Shown here: positions 6,691-15,662 of the stretch, piece after piece
How positions within the stretch are numbered: the stretch's first letter is position 1
Layout of the letters: each line of letters begins with the position of its first letter
NCBI GenBank assembly: GCA_902784425.1
Contig: CACZUS010000001.1
Span: 1-64,000, forward strand
Direction of reading: 5' to 3'
Source: an uncultured Bacteroidales bacterium
Lineage (GTDB): Bacteria; Bacteroidota; Bacteroidia; Bacteroidales; Paludibacteraceae
Length of the DNA stretch: 64,000 nucleotides
Notes under the pieces: generated by a model
What the model saw: the letters and a program-made list of their open reading frames with translations, nothing else
What the model was told of the DNA's origin: nothing
The model's database searches: none
Position numbers and translations under genes: made by a program

Positions 6691-8571
6691 TTATTTCTCT
6701 AAGATGAGCATCTCTAGATATGCGGATTTCAATTTCGCAAGATCCTTATTCCACTCACTCAGCTGCTCTAAAGGAATTGTTTGTTCCTTGAGCGTAATAG
6801 ACCTTTTGTAGAGGATTTTATTTCCTGTTAGTTCGTATTTTATTTCAAATTTGTACTTCTGCTTATCTATTTTCAGATCGGCCGGTTTGTAGGTCACCTT
6901 GTAGCCGGAAGGTATTGTCAGTTCAGAAGTGCAGGCATCTACTGCTTTATAGCTGAAGTATAGGTTGGTCTTCTTTTTGTCTTCGTCTGTTTCTAACGAT
7001 AAAAATCTGTGGGTGATGTCCATGGATATATAATATTTGTTATCTGATTTGACAACTGGCTTTTCCATGATGTAAGGATATTCCACGACCACTTCCGAAT
7101 CCGCTGCTGTTACACCAGATAGTTCTACCTGCTCATTGTTAGGTGGAAGTCCTTGGAATCCTCTCCTTTGCAGTGATTTCAAAATGTCGGAGAAGTCGTC
7201 GTTGAAATAGTAGAGGAACTTGATTTTATCCTCACCTCTTTGAATGTTTTTGTATTTACCCTCTAATCCTTTATCTGTTATTGACATGGATATATATGTG
7301 CTATCCAAATTGTCGTGAGGATGATTGTCGGGTACGTGGGTGAGAATACAGTTGTTCCCGTTCTCCATCATTACAGGACGACCGGCGATAGAACTAGGAT
7401 ATTCTTTCATGGCAGCATATTCACAAGTGGCATCAAGATATATGGTGTCTTTCCCTATGATAGCGGCGCAGATGGCGTGATTGTCCACTGCCAGTGAAGG
7501 GGTGGAGTAGTCATAAGGGAGAGTGTTAGTTCCTAACCAGACCATTCTGCTATCGATACCTTCACATCTTAGCATGTTACGAAGAAGATTAGCCATGCCT
7601 TTACAATCACCATATTTATCGTCCAATACTTTGCTGGCAAGTTGAGGCTTGAAGCCTGCAATACCATTTTCGAAAGCTATGTAACGGATATTTTTTTGAA
7701 CCCATTGATAAAGAGAGGAGACTTTCTCGTAGTCGTCCTTGCTGTGGGCTACAATCTTATGGGTTTCCTTGCATATACTATCGGTGTTTTCGATGATTTG
7801 TGCCATTAGTTGATTGTACCATTGGTATTGGTCTTGTGCAGTGGAAAACAATGTCATTTCTTTGTCGTTGGATAAAGTTGCAGATTTATAGACAAATAGT
7901 AGACTTGGGAAAGTGTATAAAGGCGGTTGTGTGTGACTTTCCTCACGAAGAGGTTTCACGTTTTCCATTGTGTATGTGTACGTGTTTTTTTTGTCGTCAG
8001 GTTTTGTTGTTTTGGTCACCTTCCCGTTGAAGTTGAATTCCTTGATTTCCATGTTTAGCCAAGAAGGTACTTCCACGATGATAGTGTGCTTGCCGATAAA
8101 TTCTGATTCTGCGAAAACGGCTTTTGATAGATATAAAGCATTGTTGTAGTTTTGGTCGTATGCGAAATTCGCTTTCCCTCCAGCATCTTTCAGATTGGTT
8201 TCGCAGTTGCATATGTTCAAGCCATCAAAAAAGATGCCATTGTTATCTAAGTTAGATGAGAAGAAATAGGAGACATGTTCTGACTTGATGTTAGTTAGTT
8301 TGGAATCCTCTTGATTATAATAAATTTGGAATTCGTGGTTGGCTCCATACCTACGGTTCATGTATTGGGCTTTTACAGAGCGTGTGGCGGAAATGCCCGA
8401 TGAGTTTCGAGAGTAGGAGATGGTTTCTACTTTTTCCGTGATAATGATGTCGTCTTCAGGTTCGAGGAAACTTTCGTATTGAGCTAATTCATTGTTCGTT
8501 GCATAAATAGAGGCATGTATGCCTAATCCGAGAAAGAATAGCGATGTGATAAATTTCAATTTTTTCTTCAT
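6691..8571 (-). CDS. DUF3857/transglutaminase-domain exported protein, 626 aa
   Basis: The signal peptide (MKKKLKFITSLFFLGLGIHA) precedes a DUF3857-type beta domain (~40-250), a transglutaminase core (~270-400) and a DUF3858-like C-terminal beta domain. The catalytic set is intact: Cys323 in YGDCKGMANLL, His365 in DNHAICA and Asp380 in YLDATCEY. The helix YQWVQKNIRYIAFE before the Cys is typical of the family. Bacteroidetes carry many such proteins, often beside other surface or polysaccharide functions; their reaction is not established. First gene of a two-gene minus-strand unit with a -7 box at 8593-8586. Confidence 0.8.
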   Translation of the reverse strand: MKKKLKFITSLFFLGLGIHASIYATNNELAQYESFLEPEDDIIITEKVETISYSRNSSGISATRSVKAQYMNRRYGANHEFQIYYNQEDSKLTNIKSEHVSYFFSSNLDNNGIFFDGLNICNCETNLKDAGGKANFAYDQNYNNALYLSKAVFAESEFIGKHTIIVEVPSWLNMEIKEFNFNGKVTKTTKPDDKKNTYTYTMENVKPLREESHTQPPLYTFPSLLFVYKSATLSNDKEMTLFSTAQDQYQWYNQLMAQIIENTDSICKETHKIVAHSKDDYEKVSSLYQWVQKNIRYIAFENGIAGFKPQLASKVLDDKYGDCKGMANLLRNMLRCEGIDSRMVWLGTNTLPYDYSTPSLAVDNHAICAAIIGKDTIYLDATCEYAAMKEYPSSIAGRPVMMENGNNCILTHVPDNHPHDNLDSTYISMSITDKGLEGKYKNIQRGEDKIKFLYYFNDDFSDILKSLQRRGFQGLPPNNEQVELSGVTAADSEVVVEYPYIMEKPVVKSDNKYYISMDITHRFLSLETDEDKKKTNLYFSYKAVDACTSELTIPSGYKVTYKPADLKIDKQKYKFEIKYELTGNKILYKRSITLKEQTIPLEQLSEWNKDLAKLKSAYLEMLILEK

Positions 8572-8585
8572 GGTGTGTTTTTTTG

Positions 8586-8593
8586 CAAATATA
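8586..8593 (-). promoter_or_regulatory. -7 box for the DUF3857 gene pair
   Basis: On minus, TATATTTG lies 14 bases before the ATG at 8571. The leader would be very short. The -33 is not clear. Confidence 0.5.
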
Positions 8594-8742
8594 GAATATA
8601 AAAAAGTAAAACACGAAAAATGAATATGAGATGACTGAAAATCTGTTGTCCTTTTGAGAATCCCTAAATCTTTAAATGCTAATAAATATATAAAAAAAAG
8701 ACTCTGAATCGAATGAATGTCTGAAATCGGATGTTGTTGTGG

Positions 8743-9396
8743 TTATTTTATATTGCGTATCTCACACAAGTATTCGTATGCCTCTTTGATATTACGAAAC
8801 TGTTCCACTGACGTTTCCTTTTCTTTTTCTGAGATAGAAGAGGGTAGCATGTCAGGATGACATTCCTTTGCTAAAGATCGAAATTGCTCTTTGATTTGCA
8901 TATCAGAACAATCGGAAGATAATTCCAACATTTTATATGCATTCTCCAACTTGTATTGGTAAATATTTTTGTTGTCGAAGGCTTGTCGTTTCTTTTCTTG
9001 CTGATTGCTTTTGCATTCGAACTTGTATTCAAGCGAGACAAGATCCCAATTCTGTATAAGAAGGTATTTGGCGATGTTTTGCAAAAGTTCCAGTTCCGTG
9101 TCATCCACGCCATCACTTTTATAGGCGATTTCAAATAAGGAGTATAATAAATTAAGTCGTTCGTCATATTTAACGCTAGACTCCAACAGGGTGAGACATG
9201 AAATTCGGTAATCGGTTCTCCATTTTGAGTCCTTGCCTGAGCTAATATTGGTAACCGTATATTCGAGATTAGAAATGGCATCCCTCAGTCTTTGCTTTTC
9301 CCTCTTTTTCTCCTCTTCCTCCCAACATTTATAAATGATATAGAAGAGATAGCCGAAAAGACTTAAAAGACCGATTATTGAGATTATAATGTCCAT
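8743..9396 (-). CDS. Membrane-anchored DjlA-like J-domain co-chaperone, 217 aa
   Basis: An N-terminal helix (~4-22) anchors the protein. A charged segment (EEEEKKREKQR) and a TerB/DjlA-like helical region (~65-125, with AYKSDGVDDTELELLQNIA) follow, and a C-terminal J domain (~150-215) carries the essential HPD at 180-182. That order is the one found in DjlA, a membrane J-protein that stimulates DnaK ATPase at the inner face of the membrane. Here the protein is shorter than E. coli DjlA (271 aa) and overall similarity cannot be judged by eye. It stands alone between a repeat-poor gap and the tRNA-Gln gene. Confidence 0.75.
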   Translation of the reverse strand: MDIIISIIGLLSLFGYLFYIIYKCWEEEEKKREKQRLRDAISNLEYTVTNISSGKDSKWRTDYRISCLTLLESSVKYDERLNLLYSLFEIAYKSDGVDDTELELLQNIAKYLLIQNWDLVSLEYKFECKSNQQEKKRQAFDNKNIYQYKLENAYKMLELSSDCSDMQIKEQFRSLAKECHPDMLPSSISEKEKETSVEQFRNIKEAYEYLCEIRNIK

Positions 9397-9430
9397 TTTA
9401 AAATCATCTGTCTGACAAACATTAGGGGTA

Positions 9431-9463
9431 AAAAAAATAACCTGCTGAAAAATTAGCAGGTTA
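9431..9463 (-). terminator. Terminator after tRNA-Gln
   Basis: Stem TAACCTGCT/AGCAGGTTA (9438-9446 with 9455-9463) is followed on minus by seven U (the A-run 9431-9437). It sits just past the tRNA 3' end. Confidence 0.75.
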
Positions 9464-9475
9464 CTTTGTTAGAAG

Positions 9476-9546
9476 TTGTCTCACGAGGATTCGAACCTCG
9501 ACAGACAGTACCAAAAACTGTAGTGCTACCATTACACCATGAGACA
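9476..9546 (-). tRNA. tRNA-Gln(UUG)
   Basis: On minus, the acceptor UGUCUCA pairs perfectly with UGAGACA. The anticodon stem ACAGT/ACTGT carries loop TTTTGGT, anticodon UUG. The T loop is TTCGAAT and the discriminator is A. The weak U1-A72 pair is characteristic of glutamine tRNAs. The gene is flanked by its own promoter (9578-9608) and terminator, so it is a single-gene unit. Confidence 0.93.
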
Positions 9547-9577
9547 ATCCTTAGTTGCTTTCTTTTCGAAAGCGTTG

Positions 9578-9608
9578 CAAAGGTATAACCTTTTTTCTTA
9601 ACTCCAAA
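9578..9608 (-). promoter_or_regulatory. Promoter for tRNA-Gln
   Basis: On minus, -33 TTTG (9608-9605), a 19-nt spacer and -7 TACCTTTG (9585-9578). This is an excellent match to the Bacteroidetes vegetative promoter and lies ~30 bases upstream of the tRNA. Confidence 0.75.
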
Positions 9609-9680
9609 ATTTCGAAACGCTTTTTTTGCTTGTTTGAAGACTGAAAAAATAGGGCGTTTCTATTCTTGTTTGAAATTCAG

Positions 9681-10976
9681 TTATTTAGCAATAATTAAAT
9701 AGTAGTTCTTTTTTCCTCGTTGAACAAGGATATATTTGTTGTTAAGCAAAGAACTGCTATTGATGATGCCATCAGCCTCAGCGATTTTCTCTTTGTTGAT
9801 AGAAACTCCGCCGCCTTGTACGAGTTTTCTCATTTCACCTTTGGAAGAGAAGATGGCAGCTTTCTCTGTCATAAGATCAGCCGCTTTCACGCCAGCTTCG
9901 ATGTCAGACAATGCAACTTCAAATTGGGGTACACCTTCAAATACAGATAGAAGAGTCTCTTCATCCAATTTTTTCAGTGCGTCGGATGTGGCATTTCCGA
10001 ATAAGATATTAGAAGCCTCTACTGCTGCGTCGTAGTCTTCTTGAGAATGCACCATGATGGTAATCTCTTTGGCCAATCTTTTTTGAAGCGGACGTAAGTG
10101 AGGAGCCTCTTTTTGTTCCTGTATGAGGGCGTCTATTTCGTCATGAGGAAGGCTGGTGAAGATTTTGATGTATTTCTCAGCATCTTCATCGGAGACGTTC
10201 AGCCAGAATTGATAGAATTTGTAAGGAGAAGTGTATTTCTTATCCAACCAAACGTTACCCGATTCTGTTTTACCGAATTTCTTTCCGTCGGCTTTGGTGA
10301 TAAGAGGGCAGGTGAGGGCGAAGGCTTCGTTGCCGGTTACCTTTCTGATCATCTCCGTACCCGTTGTGATGTTACCCCATTGATCCGCGCCACCCAATTG
10401 CAATTTGCAGTTTTTGTGACTATTGAGGTATACGAAGTCATATCCTTGAAGAAGTTGGTATGAAAACTCCGTGAATGACATACCATCAGCTCCGTTTTCA
10501 CCAGTGAAGCGGCGTTTAACAGAGTCTTTAGACATCATATAATTGACGGTGATTAGTTTACCTACGTTTCTGATGAAGTCGAGGAAGGTAAAGTCTTTCA
10601 TCCAGTCATAGTTGTTGACCAATTCAGCAGCATTCTCTGCGTTGCTGTTGAAGTCGAGGAATTTCTCGAGTTGTTTTTTGATGCACTCTTGGTTGTGACG
10701 TAGTCTAGGTTCGTCGATGAGCACGCGTTCTTGAGATTTGCCAGAAGGGTCACCGATCATACCGGTTGCACCACCGATAAGGGCGATGGGTTTGTGACCG
10801 CTACGTTGAAAATGACGGAGCATCATTACGCCGACAAGGTGACCAATATGTAGGGAGTCTGCAGTTGGATCAATACCTAGGTAGGCAGTGGTCATCTCTT
10901 TTTTTAATTGTTCTTCAGTACCAGGCGTCATGTCTTGAATCATGCCACGCCATTTGAGTTCTTCAACAAAATTCAT
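9681..10976 (-). CDS. tyrS: Tyrosyl-tRNA synthetase
   Basis: Class I aminoacyl-tRNA synthetase that joins tyrosine to tRNA-Tyr in the cytoplasm. The Rossmann core shows the HIGH motif as HIGH (43-46, in [11 protein letters not shown]) and the second signature as KFGKTESG, the TyrS form of KMSKS. Tyrosine/tRNA-pocket motifs GGADQWGNI and [10 protein letters not shown] are present. An S4-like RNA-binding domain closes the protein (~355-431). At 431 aa it has the normal length. It is monocistronic on minus, with a -7 box TATCTTTG at 11067-11060. Confidence 0.97.
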   Translation of the reverse strand: MNFVEELKWRGMIQDMTPGTEEQLKKEMTTAYLGIDPTADSLHIGHLVGVMMLRHFQRSGHKPIALIGGATGMIGDPSGKSQERVLIDEPRLRHNQECIKKQLEKFLDFNSNAENAAELVNNYDWMKDFTFLDFIRNVGKLITVNYMMSKDSVKRRFTGENGADGMSFTEFSYQLLQGYDFVYLNSHKNCKLQLGGADQWGNITTGTEMIRKVTGNEAFALTCPLITKADGKKFGKTESGNVWLDKKYTSPYKFYQFWLNVSDEDAEKYIKIFTSLPHDEIDALIQEQKEAPHLRPLQKRLAKEITIMVHSQEDYDAAVEASNILFGNATSDALKKLDEETLLSVFEGVPQFEVALSDIEAGVKAADLMTEKAAIFSSKGEMRKLVQGGGVSINKEKIAEADGIINSSSLLNNKYILVQRGKKNYYLIIAK

Positions 10977-11059
10977 CGTATATATAATTCTTTTCGTTAT
11001 AATTTCGATATTAGTTTACCCTGTTATTTGATGAGTGAACAAGAGTAAAAATTGCGGTG

Positions 11060-11067
11060 CAAAGATA
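11060..11067 (-). promoter_or_regulatory. -7 box for tyrS
   Basis: On minus, TATCTTTG lies 84 bases before the tyrS ATG. No clear -33 TTTG at the standard distance. Confidence 0.5.
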
Positions 11068-11152
11068 AAGAATCTTTCTGTTATTCTTTTAATATTTAGG
11101 TGAATTCTAAACATAACATGCTGATGAATGAAACTTTTTATGACGTTACTAT

Positions 11153-11182
11153 TTTGAAATTTACAGAATTACACTAACTTTG
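11153..11182 (+). promoter_or_regulatory. Promoter for efp
   Basis: -33 TTTG (11153-11156), 18-nt spacer, -7 TAACTTTG (11175-11182). Strong Bacteroidetes-type promoter giving a ~40-nt leader. Confidence 0.75.
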
Positions 11183-11231
11183 CAGTTTGAAAATGAAATT
11201 GATAATTTATTAATAAAGAAAGCGATTTAAT

Positions 11232-11798
11232 ATGATTAATGCACAAGACATTAAGAATGGTACTTGCATTCGAATGGATGGCAAGCTCTATTTTTGTATT
11301 GAATTCCTGCATGTAAAGCCAGGAAAAGGAAATACATTTATGCGTACAAAGTTGAAAAATGTTGTCAACGGACTTGTAGTTGAGAAACGTTTCAACATTG
11401 GTGAGAAATTGGAAGATGTTCGTGTTGAGCGTCGTGAGCACCAATATTTGTACAAAGAGGGAGATGATTACATCTTTATGAACAATGAGACATACGAGCA
11501 AGTCCCTATCGCTCACGATTTAATTACAGGTGTTGATTTCATGAAGGAGGGTGATGTTGTTGAAGTTGTGTTCGATGCATCTACAGAGACGGTCCTTTTC
11601 GCTGAAATGCCAGTTAAGACTCCGTTGAAGATTACTTACACAGAGCCAGGATTGAAGGGTGATACAGCAACTAACACATTGAAGCCAGCTACTGTTGAGA
11701 CTGGTGCTACTGTAAGAGTTCCATTGTTTATCAACGAAGGTGAGACTATCTTAGTTGACACTCGCGATGGATCTTACATTGAGCGTGTTAAGGAATAA
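11232..11798 (+). CDS. efp: Elongation factor P
   Basis: Tripartite OB/KOW protein of 188 aa, the family's normal length, that enters the ribosomal E site and helps form peptide bonds at polyproline stretches. The loop that reaches the P-site tRNA reads KPGKGN with Lys32 at the tip; the flanking [10 protein letters not shown] and the C-terminal motif [21 protein letters not shown] are family signatures. A lysine at the tip is the residue that is post-translationally extended in many bacteria; no modification enzyme is present nearby. Own promoter upstream and terminator directly downstream make it monocistronic. Confidence 0.97.
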   Translation: MINAQDIKNGTCIRMDGKLYFCIEFLHVKPGKGNTFMRTKLKNVVNGLVVEKRFNIGEKLEDVRVERREHQYLYKEGDDYIFMNNETYEQVPIAHDLITGVDFMKEGDVVEVVFDASTETVLFAEMPVKTPLKITYTEPGLKGDTATNTLKPATVETGATVRVPLFINEGETILVDTRDGSYIERVKE

Positions 11799-11824
11799 TT
11801 TTACACAAGATAAGATGAAAATCG

Positions 11825-11860
11825 GAGGGGACTGTGTAAATGTCCCCTCTAATTTTTTTT
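11825..11860 (+). terminator. Terminator after efp
   Basis: Perfect stem GAGGGGAC/GTCCCCTC (11825-11832 with 11842-11849) followed by eight T (11853-11860). The next ATG begins four bases later. Confidence 0.85.
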
Positions 11861-11864
11861 AGCT

Positions 11865-12713
11865 ATGCATTGTTTTTGGCAATATATTAAGTATATTTTT
11901 CAATTATTGACCGACAAACAAAACAAGAGGAGGAATTGTTTTTGGCAATATATTAAGTATATTTTTCGATCTAAACATTGGAGAGGATATGGAGTTCATT
12001 CCCCGTATATGTTTTATTTGGTGACGATGATTATAGAGGATAAGAATTCCTTTTATCGTTTTAGCCAAATAGAGAATATGCGTAGTGTATTAAAGAAGAC
12101 GAGCAAGAAGATAAAAATAGAGGAAGGTGGAGTAGAGAAGGAGGTGAAGATATCCTCCTTATTAAAGTATGGAGTTATTTCGCCGACCTATGATCAATTA
12201 CTGTTTCGACTGACAAAGTTTTTCCATCCTAAGAACATATTAGAGGTGGGCACTTCCGTAGGAGTGACGACTATGTATATGGCGGCACCCTATTCAGACA
12301 CAAAAGTGTGTACGGTGGAGAATCAGAAGGAGGTGGCCAAGTTGGCAAGGTTGAGTTTTCAGAGAGCGGAATTCCATAATATAGAGGTGTACAATCCGAA
12401 GGAGGATGAATCTCGGTATGACAAGAAGATAAAGGAGACTGACTTTGATTTATATTATTTCGGAAGAGAAAGTACGGTTGCGGAGATAAAAGAGGTTTTG
12501 AATCGACATTCCAGTAAGTTTTCTGGTGATACCGTTATTATTATGTCTGATATCTATAAAAGTGAAGAAAAGGAGTTGATGTGGGGAGAGATGAAGCAGA
12601 TGCAAGGAGTGAGGGTAAGTTTAGAGCTCTTTTTTTATGGCATATTAATATTTAATGAAGATTTACGACCCGAGTCATACAATTTGTTCTTTGTTCCTGC
12701 GTTATTTAGGTAG
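11865..12713 (+). CDS. Class I SAM-dependent methyltransferase, 282 aa
   Basis: The SAM-binding motif I is ILEVGTSVGVTTMYMA (~125-140), followed by an acidic loop (CTVENQ) and a late strand TVIIMSDIY, as in O-methyltransferase-like class I enzymes. The segment WRGYGVHSPYMFYL near residue 39 resembles the conserved HSP-F motif of a Bacteroidetes-specific methyltransferase group. The N-terminus is odd: CFWQYIKYIF occurs at residues 3-12 and again at 25-34 because 66 bp are duplicated in frame. The ATG lies four bases after the T-run of the efp terminator, so no separate promoter fits upstream; expression may need read-through or a start not visible to me. Substrate unknown. Confidence 0.75.
   Translation: MHCFWQYIKYIFQLLTDKQNKRRNCFWQYIKYIFRSKHWRGYGVHSPYMFYLVTMIIEDKNSFYRFSQIENMRSVLKKTSKKIKIEEGGVEKEVKISSLLKYGVISPTYDQLLFRLTKFFHPKNILEVGTSVGVTTMYMAAPYSDTKVCTVENQKEVAKLARLSFQRAEFHNIEVYNPKEDESRYDKKIKETDFDLYYFGRESTVAEIKEVLNRHSSKFSGDTVIIMSDIYKSEEKELMWGEMKQMQGVRVSLELFFYGILIFNEDLRPESYNLFFVPALFR
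11869..11967 (+). repeat. 66-bp in-frame tandem duplication (33-bp identical copies)
   Basis: The 33 bases 11869-11901 recur exactly at 11935-11967, beginning ATTGTTTTTGGC. The offset of 66 bp equals 22 codons, so the frame is kept. The second copy joins the conserved methyltransferase sequence; the first adds an N-terminal extension. Confidence 0.9.
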
Positions 12714-12762
12714 CGAAAATAAAAAATCACGGTTGTTCACTAATTTTTTTTAAAAATTGTTG

Positions 12763-12789
12763 TTGGCACGAAAAAAAATTATATTTTTG
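12763..12789 (+). promoter_or_regulatory. Probable promoter for the DUF2795 gene
   Basis: -7 TATTTTTG at 12782-12789 with TTG at 12763-12765 (16-nt spacer) or 12757-12759 (22 nt) as a partial -33. The leader would be ~48 nt. Confidence 0.45.
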
Positions 12790-12843
12790 CAAACCTCTAC
12801 GGAAACGTAGGGGGAAATAAAGTTGTAACAAAAACTGATTGCG

Positions 12844-13065
12844 ATGTATTGGACGTTAGAATTAGCTTCGAAATTGGAAGATGCACCATGGCCAGCAACG
12901 AAAGATGAGTTGGTCGATTTCGCAGTGAGATCAGGTGCTCCTCTAGAGGTGATAGAGAATCTCCAAGAGATGGAAGATGAAGGTGATATATACGAGAGTA
13001 TCGAGGATATATGGCCAGATTATCCAAGTAAAGAAGATTTTTTCTTTAACGAGGAGGAATACTAA
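12844..13065 (+). CDS. DUF2795 family small protein, 73 aa
   Basis: Short, very acidic protein without a signal peptide. It matches the DUF2795 pattern: WTLELASKLEDAPWPATKDELVDFA followed by a helix GAPLEVIENLQEME and an acidic tail ending in DFFFNEEEY. The size is typical of the Bacteroidetes members (about 70-75 aa), which are widely conserved and usually single genes. The biochemical role is unknown; the fold suggests a small helical cytoplasmic protein. Own promoter and a short hairpin downstream. Confidence 0.8.
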   Translation: MYWTLELASKLEDAPWPATKDELVDFAVRSGAPLEVIENLQEMEDEGDIYESIEDIWPDYPSKEDFFFNEEEY

Positions 13066-13096
13066 AGGACTGAAAATGAGGGTTGTTGAAAAAAAA

Positions 13097-13119
13097 TAAG
13101 TAAAAATTACTTAATTTTT
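13097..13119 (+). terminator. Short terminator after the DUF2795 gene
   Basis: TAAGTAA (13097-13103) and TTACTTA (13107-13113) form a 7-bp AT-rich stem with a 3-nt loop, followed by ATTTTTC. Weak but well placed. Confidence 0.45.
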
Positions 13120-13128
13120 CGCTCTCTA

Positions 13129-13160
13129 TTTGTAAATTATTGTAAAAAATACTAATATTG
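13129..13160 (+). promoter_or_regulatory. Promoter for the type IX secretion operon
   Basis: -33 TTTG (13129-13132), 20-nt spacer, -7 TAATATTG (13153-13160, one mismatch to TAnnTTTG). It precedes porP and no further promoter or terminator was seen until after gldN. Confidence 0.5.
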
Positions 13161-13193
13161 TAGTTGTTTTTAATTGTGACTAAGTTGCGAAAT

Positions 13194-14168
13194 ATGAAGA
13201 GGATTATAGAGATCCTGATAGCGGTGAGTATTTCGATTGTTAATGCTTATGCGCAGAAAAGCCCGCAGTTTAGTCAATACATGGAATATCAATCAGCAAT
13301 TAACCCAGCGGCGGTTGCGGCGGATGAGATGATGAGTGTTGGAGGTGTGTATAGGTTGCAATGGGTTGGATTTGACGATGCACCAAAGAATTTGTTATTC
13401 TCTTTGGACTATCCGTTCAGAATAGGAGATACAAGGCATGGTGTTGGTTTGATTTTTTCGAGTGATGATATAGGTTTGTTTAAAAACCAGAGCGTTCTTT
13501 TACAATATTCATATAAATTCGCGCTACCGAAAGGTGGGATGAGTTTAGGATTGAATGTGGGGTTTGTAAACCAGAAGTTTGATAAAGATGGAGTTGATTT
13601 GACGGGAGGTGATGGAGAGTTGATGGATGGAGATGAATATCATCAGACGACAGATCCGTTTATACAAGGTTTTACGTCGGAAGATATTAGTGATGTTACT
13701 TTTGATGCTTCTTTTGGTTGTATGTACAGAACTGACTTTTATTATGTTGGATTATCGGTGTTGCATATAATGGCGCCGAAGATAGACTTAGGGTCAGAGA
13801 AGTATACAATGTATATTCCTCGTTCTTATCATTTAATGGGGGGGTATACATTCAACACAAACAATCCAGAGTTGACTATAACGCCATCAGCGTACGTAAA
13901 GACGGATTTGTCGACGTGGCAGGTGGATGTTACAGGGCTTTTTGAATATTCTAAAAGAATTAGAGGTGGAATTTCTTATAGGTTCGGAGATGCTTTCGTA
14001 TTCCTGTTTGGAATCGATATAATACAAGGTCTTCGTTTAGGTTATTCTTATGATTTGCCAACTTCGAAAATGATAAGGTCGGGGGGAAGTCATGAAGTCT
14101 CTTTGCATTATTATTTCAAACCACAATTTGCTAAAAAAAATAAATATAAGAGTGATCGAATTTTATAG
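13194..14168 (+). CDS. porP: Type IX secretion outer-membrane protein PorP/SprF
   Basis: Start set at 13194, where MKRIIEILIAVSISIVNAYAQ forms the signal peptide; the frame from 13164 adds ten residues before it. The mature protein opens with the family signature SPQFSQYMEYQSAINPAAVA and continues as an outer-membrane beta barrel of ~300 residues ending in aromatic-rich strands (HEVSLHYYF). PorP/SprF proteins sit in the outer membrane, where they associate with the GldK/GldN ring of the type IX machine or link adhesins to the surface. First gene of the operon; gldK starts 42 bases later. At 324 aa it has the normal length. Confidence 0.92.
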   Translation: MKRIIEILIAVSISIVNAYAQKSPQFSQYMEYQSAINPAAVAADEMMSVGGVYRLQWVGFDDAPKNLLFSLDYPFRIGDTRHGVGLIFSSDDIGLFKNQSVLLQYSYKFALPKGGMSLGLNVGFVNQKFDKDGVDLTGGDGELMDGDEYHQTTDPFIQGFTSEDISDVTFDASFGCMYRTDFYYVGLSVLHIMAPKIDLGSEKYTMYIPRSYHLMGGYTFNTNNPELTITPSAYVKTDLSTWQVDVTGLFEYSKRIRGGISYRFGDAFVFLFGIDIIQGLRLGYSYDLPTSKMIRSGGSHEVSLHYYFKPQFAKKNKYKSDRIL

Positions 14169-14210
14169 TGTAAATAACAAAAAATGATAAAGATAAAAGT
14201 AGTGTATATC

Positions 14211-15614
14211 ATGAAAAAGCTGTTAATTATTTCATTAGTCGCCGTCCTTCTCGCTGGATGTAGTGGAGAAAATGGAGAATTGGTGGGAGTTTACAACAAG
14301 TCTTGGAAGGAGCCAGTTCCGTATGGAATGCTTTACATTAAGAGAGGTTCCTTTACAATGGGTCAAAATGACCAAGACGCAAACTGGGCGATGACTTCGC
14401 AATCGCGTACGGTGTCAGTTGATGCATTCTGGATGGATGAGACTGAGATCACCAATGGTGAGTACAAACAATTCGTTGAGTGGGTGAGAGACTCAGTTGC
14501 TCGCGAGCAATTGTCTGATGTTGACGAAACCTACAAAATTTTCCAAGACAAGAATGGAAATGAGTTGGAGAAACCAGTTTTGAACTACAAGAAAAAAATT
14601 CCTTGGGATAAGCCAACAGAGGATCAAAAGATGGCTTTGGATAGTTTGTACTATCATGGAGAGGATAAGATTGACTTCGCAGCTGAGTTTAATTCAACGG
14701 TTTTGATGTATAAGTATTCTTGGGTTGACTATATTCAGGCAGCTAAGAAGGAGAATAAATTTGATCCATTGTTGGGCCGTTATAACCGTAGCATTGCAGG
14801 TTTGGGCAAAACAAAGGATAGTGCAGATGTAATGGTTAGAAAAGATACAACAATCTACAATGAAAAAGGTGAAATTGAAAACATCACTGTTTATCGTGAG
14901 TTGAAACACAGATCTGATTTCGTATCTCAAAAGCGTGTTAATATTTATCCTGATACATTGTGTTGGATACGTGATTACACCTATGCATACAATGAACCAT
15001 ACATGAAGTTGTATTTCTCACATCCAGGTTATGGAGAATATCCTGTAGTAGGTGTTTCTTGGGAACAAGCTCAAGCATTCTGCCACTGGAGAACATTCTT
15101 GTTCAACTCTTATCAAATTGCTCATAAGGGTGTTCGTGTACAAGACTTCCGTCTTCCAACTGAGGCTGAGTGGGAATATGCTGCTCGTGGTGGTAAAGAT
15201 TTGTCTATGTATCCTTGGGGTGGTAATTACATCCGTACAGCTAAAGGTTGTTTCTTGGCTAACTTCAAACCTCAAAGAGGTAACTATACAGACGATGGTT
15301 ATTTGATTTCTGCAAAAGTTGCTTCTTACCCACCAAATGATTTTGGTTTGTATGATATGGCAGGTAACGTTTCAGAGTGGACATCTTCTGCATATCATGA
15401 GTCTAATTATTCATTCGTTCATGACTTGAACCCAAGTTATGAGTACAATGCAAAAAGTTCTGATAAGGACGTGATGAGAAGAAAAGTAATTCGTGGTGGT
15501 TCTTGGAAAGATGTTGGAATTTTCTTACAGTGTGGTGTACGTACTTATGAATATCAGAATGAAAACAGATCTTTCTTAGGATTTAGATGTGTACGTACTT
15601 ATATCGGAGAATAA
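14211..15614 (+). CDS. gldK: Type IX secretion/gliding lipoprotein GldK (PorK)
   Basis: Start set at 14211: MKKLLIISLVAVLLAGCSGE is a lipoprotein signal peptide with lipobox LLAGC. The body has the formylglycine-generating-enzyme-like fold: GMLYIKRGSFTMG near the start, VDAFWMDETEITNGEYKQF, then RLPTEAEWEYAARGG and YDMAGNVSEWTSS, and the closing VIRGGSWKD...LGFRCVR. In GldK/PorK that fold is not catalytic; with GldN it forms the large periplasmic ring attached to the outer membrane. Length 467 aa is typical. Codon choice here and in gldL/gldM is uniform, as expected for well expressed genes. Followed by gldL after 48 bases. Confidence 0.96.
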   Translation: MKKLLIISLVAVLLAGCSGENGELVGVYNKSWKEPVPYGMLYIKRGSFTMGQNDQDANWAMTSQSRTVSVDAFWMDETEITNGEYKQFVEWVRDSVAREQLSDVDETYKIFQDKNGNELEKPVLNYKKKIPWDKPTEDQKMALDSLYYHGEDKIDFAAEFNSTVLMYKYSWVDYIQAAKKENKFDPLLGRYNRSIAGLGKTKDSADVMVRKDTTIYNEKGEIENITVYRELKHRSDFVSQKRVNIYPDTLCWIRDYTYAYNEPYMKLYFSHPGYGEYPVVGVSWEQAQAFCHWRTFLFNSYQIAHKGVRVQDFRLPTEAEWEYAARGGKDLSMYPWGGNYIRTAKGCFLANFKPQRGNYTDDGYLISAKVASYPPNDFGLYDMAGNVSEWTSSAYHESNYSFVHDLNPSYEYNAKSSDKDVMRRKVIRGGSWKDVGIFLQCGVRTYEYQNENRSFLGFRCVRTYIGE

Positions 15615-15662
15615 TTAAAGAAACAAATTAACAATATTATTAACTTTTAATACAGTATTAAA

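Noticed and set aside
11928..11933. AGGAGG as ribosome-binding site for a shorter methyltransferase start
   Set aside because: No ATG, GTG or TTG in frame follows at a usable distance.
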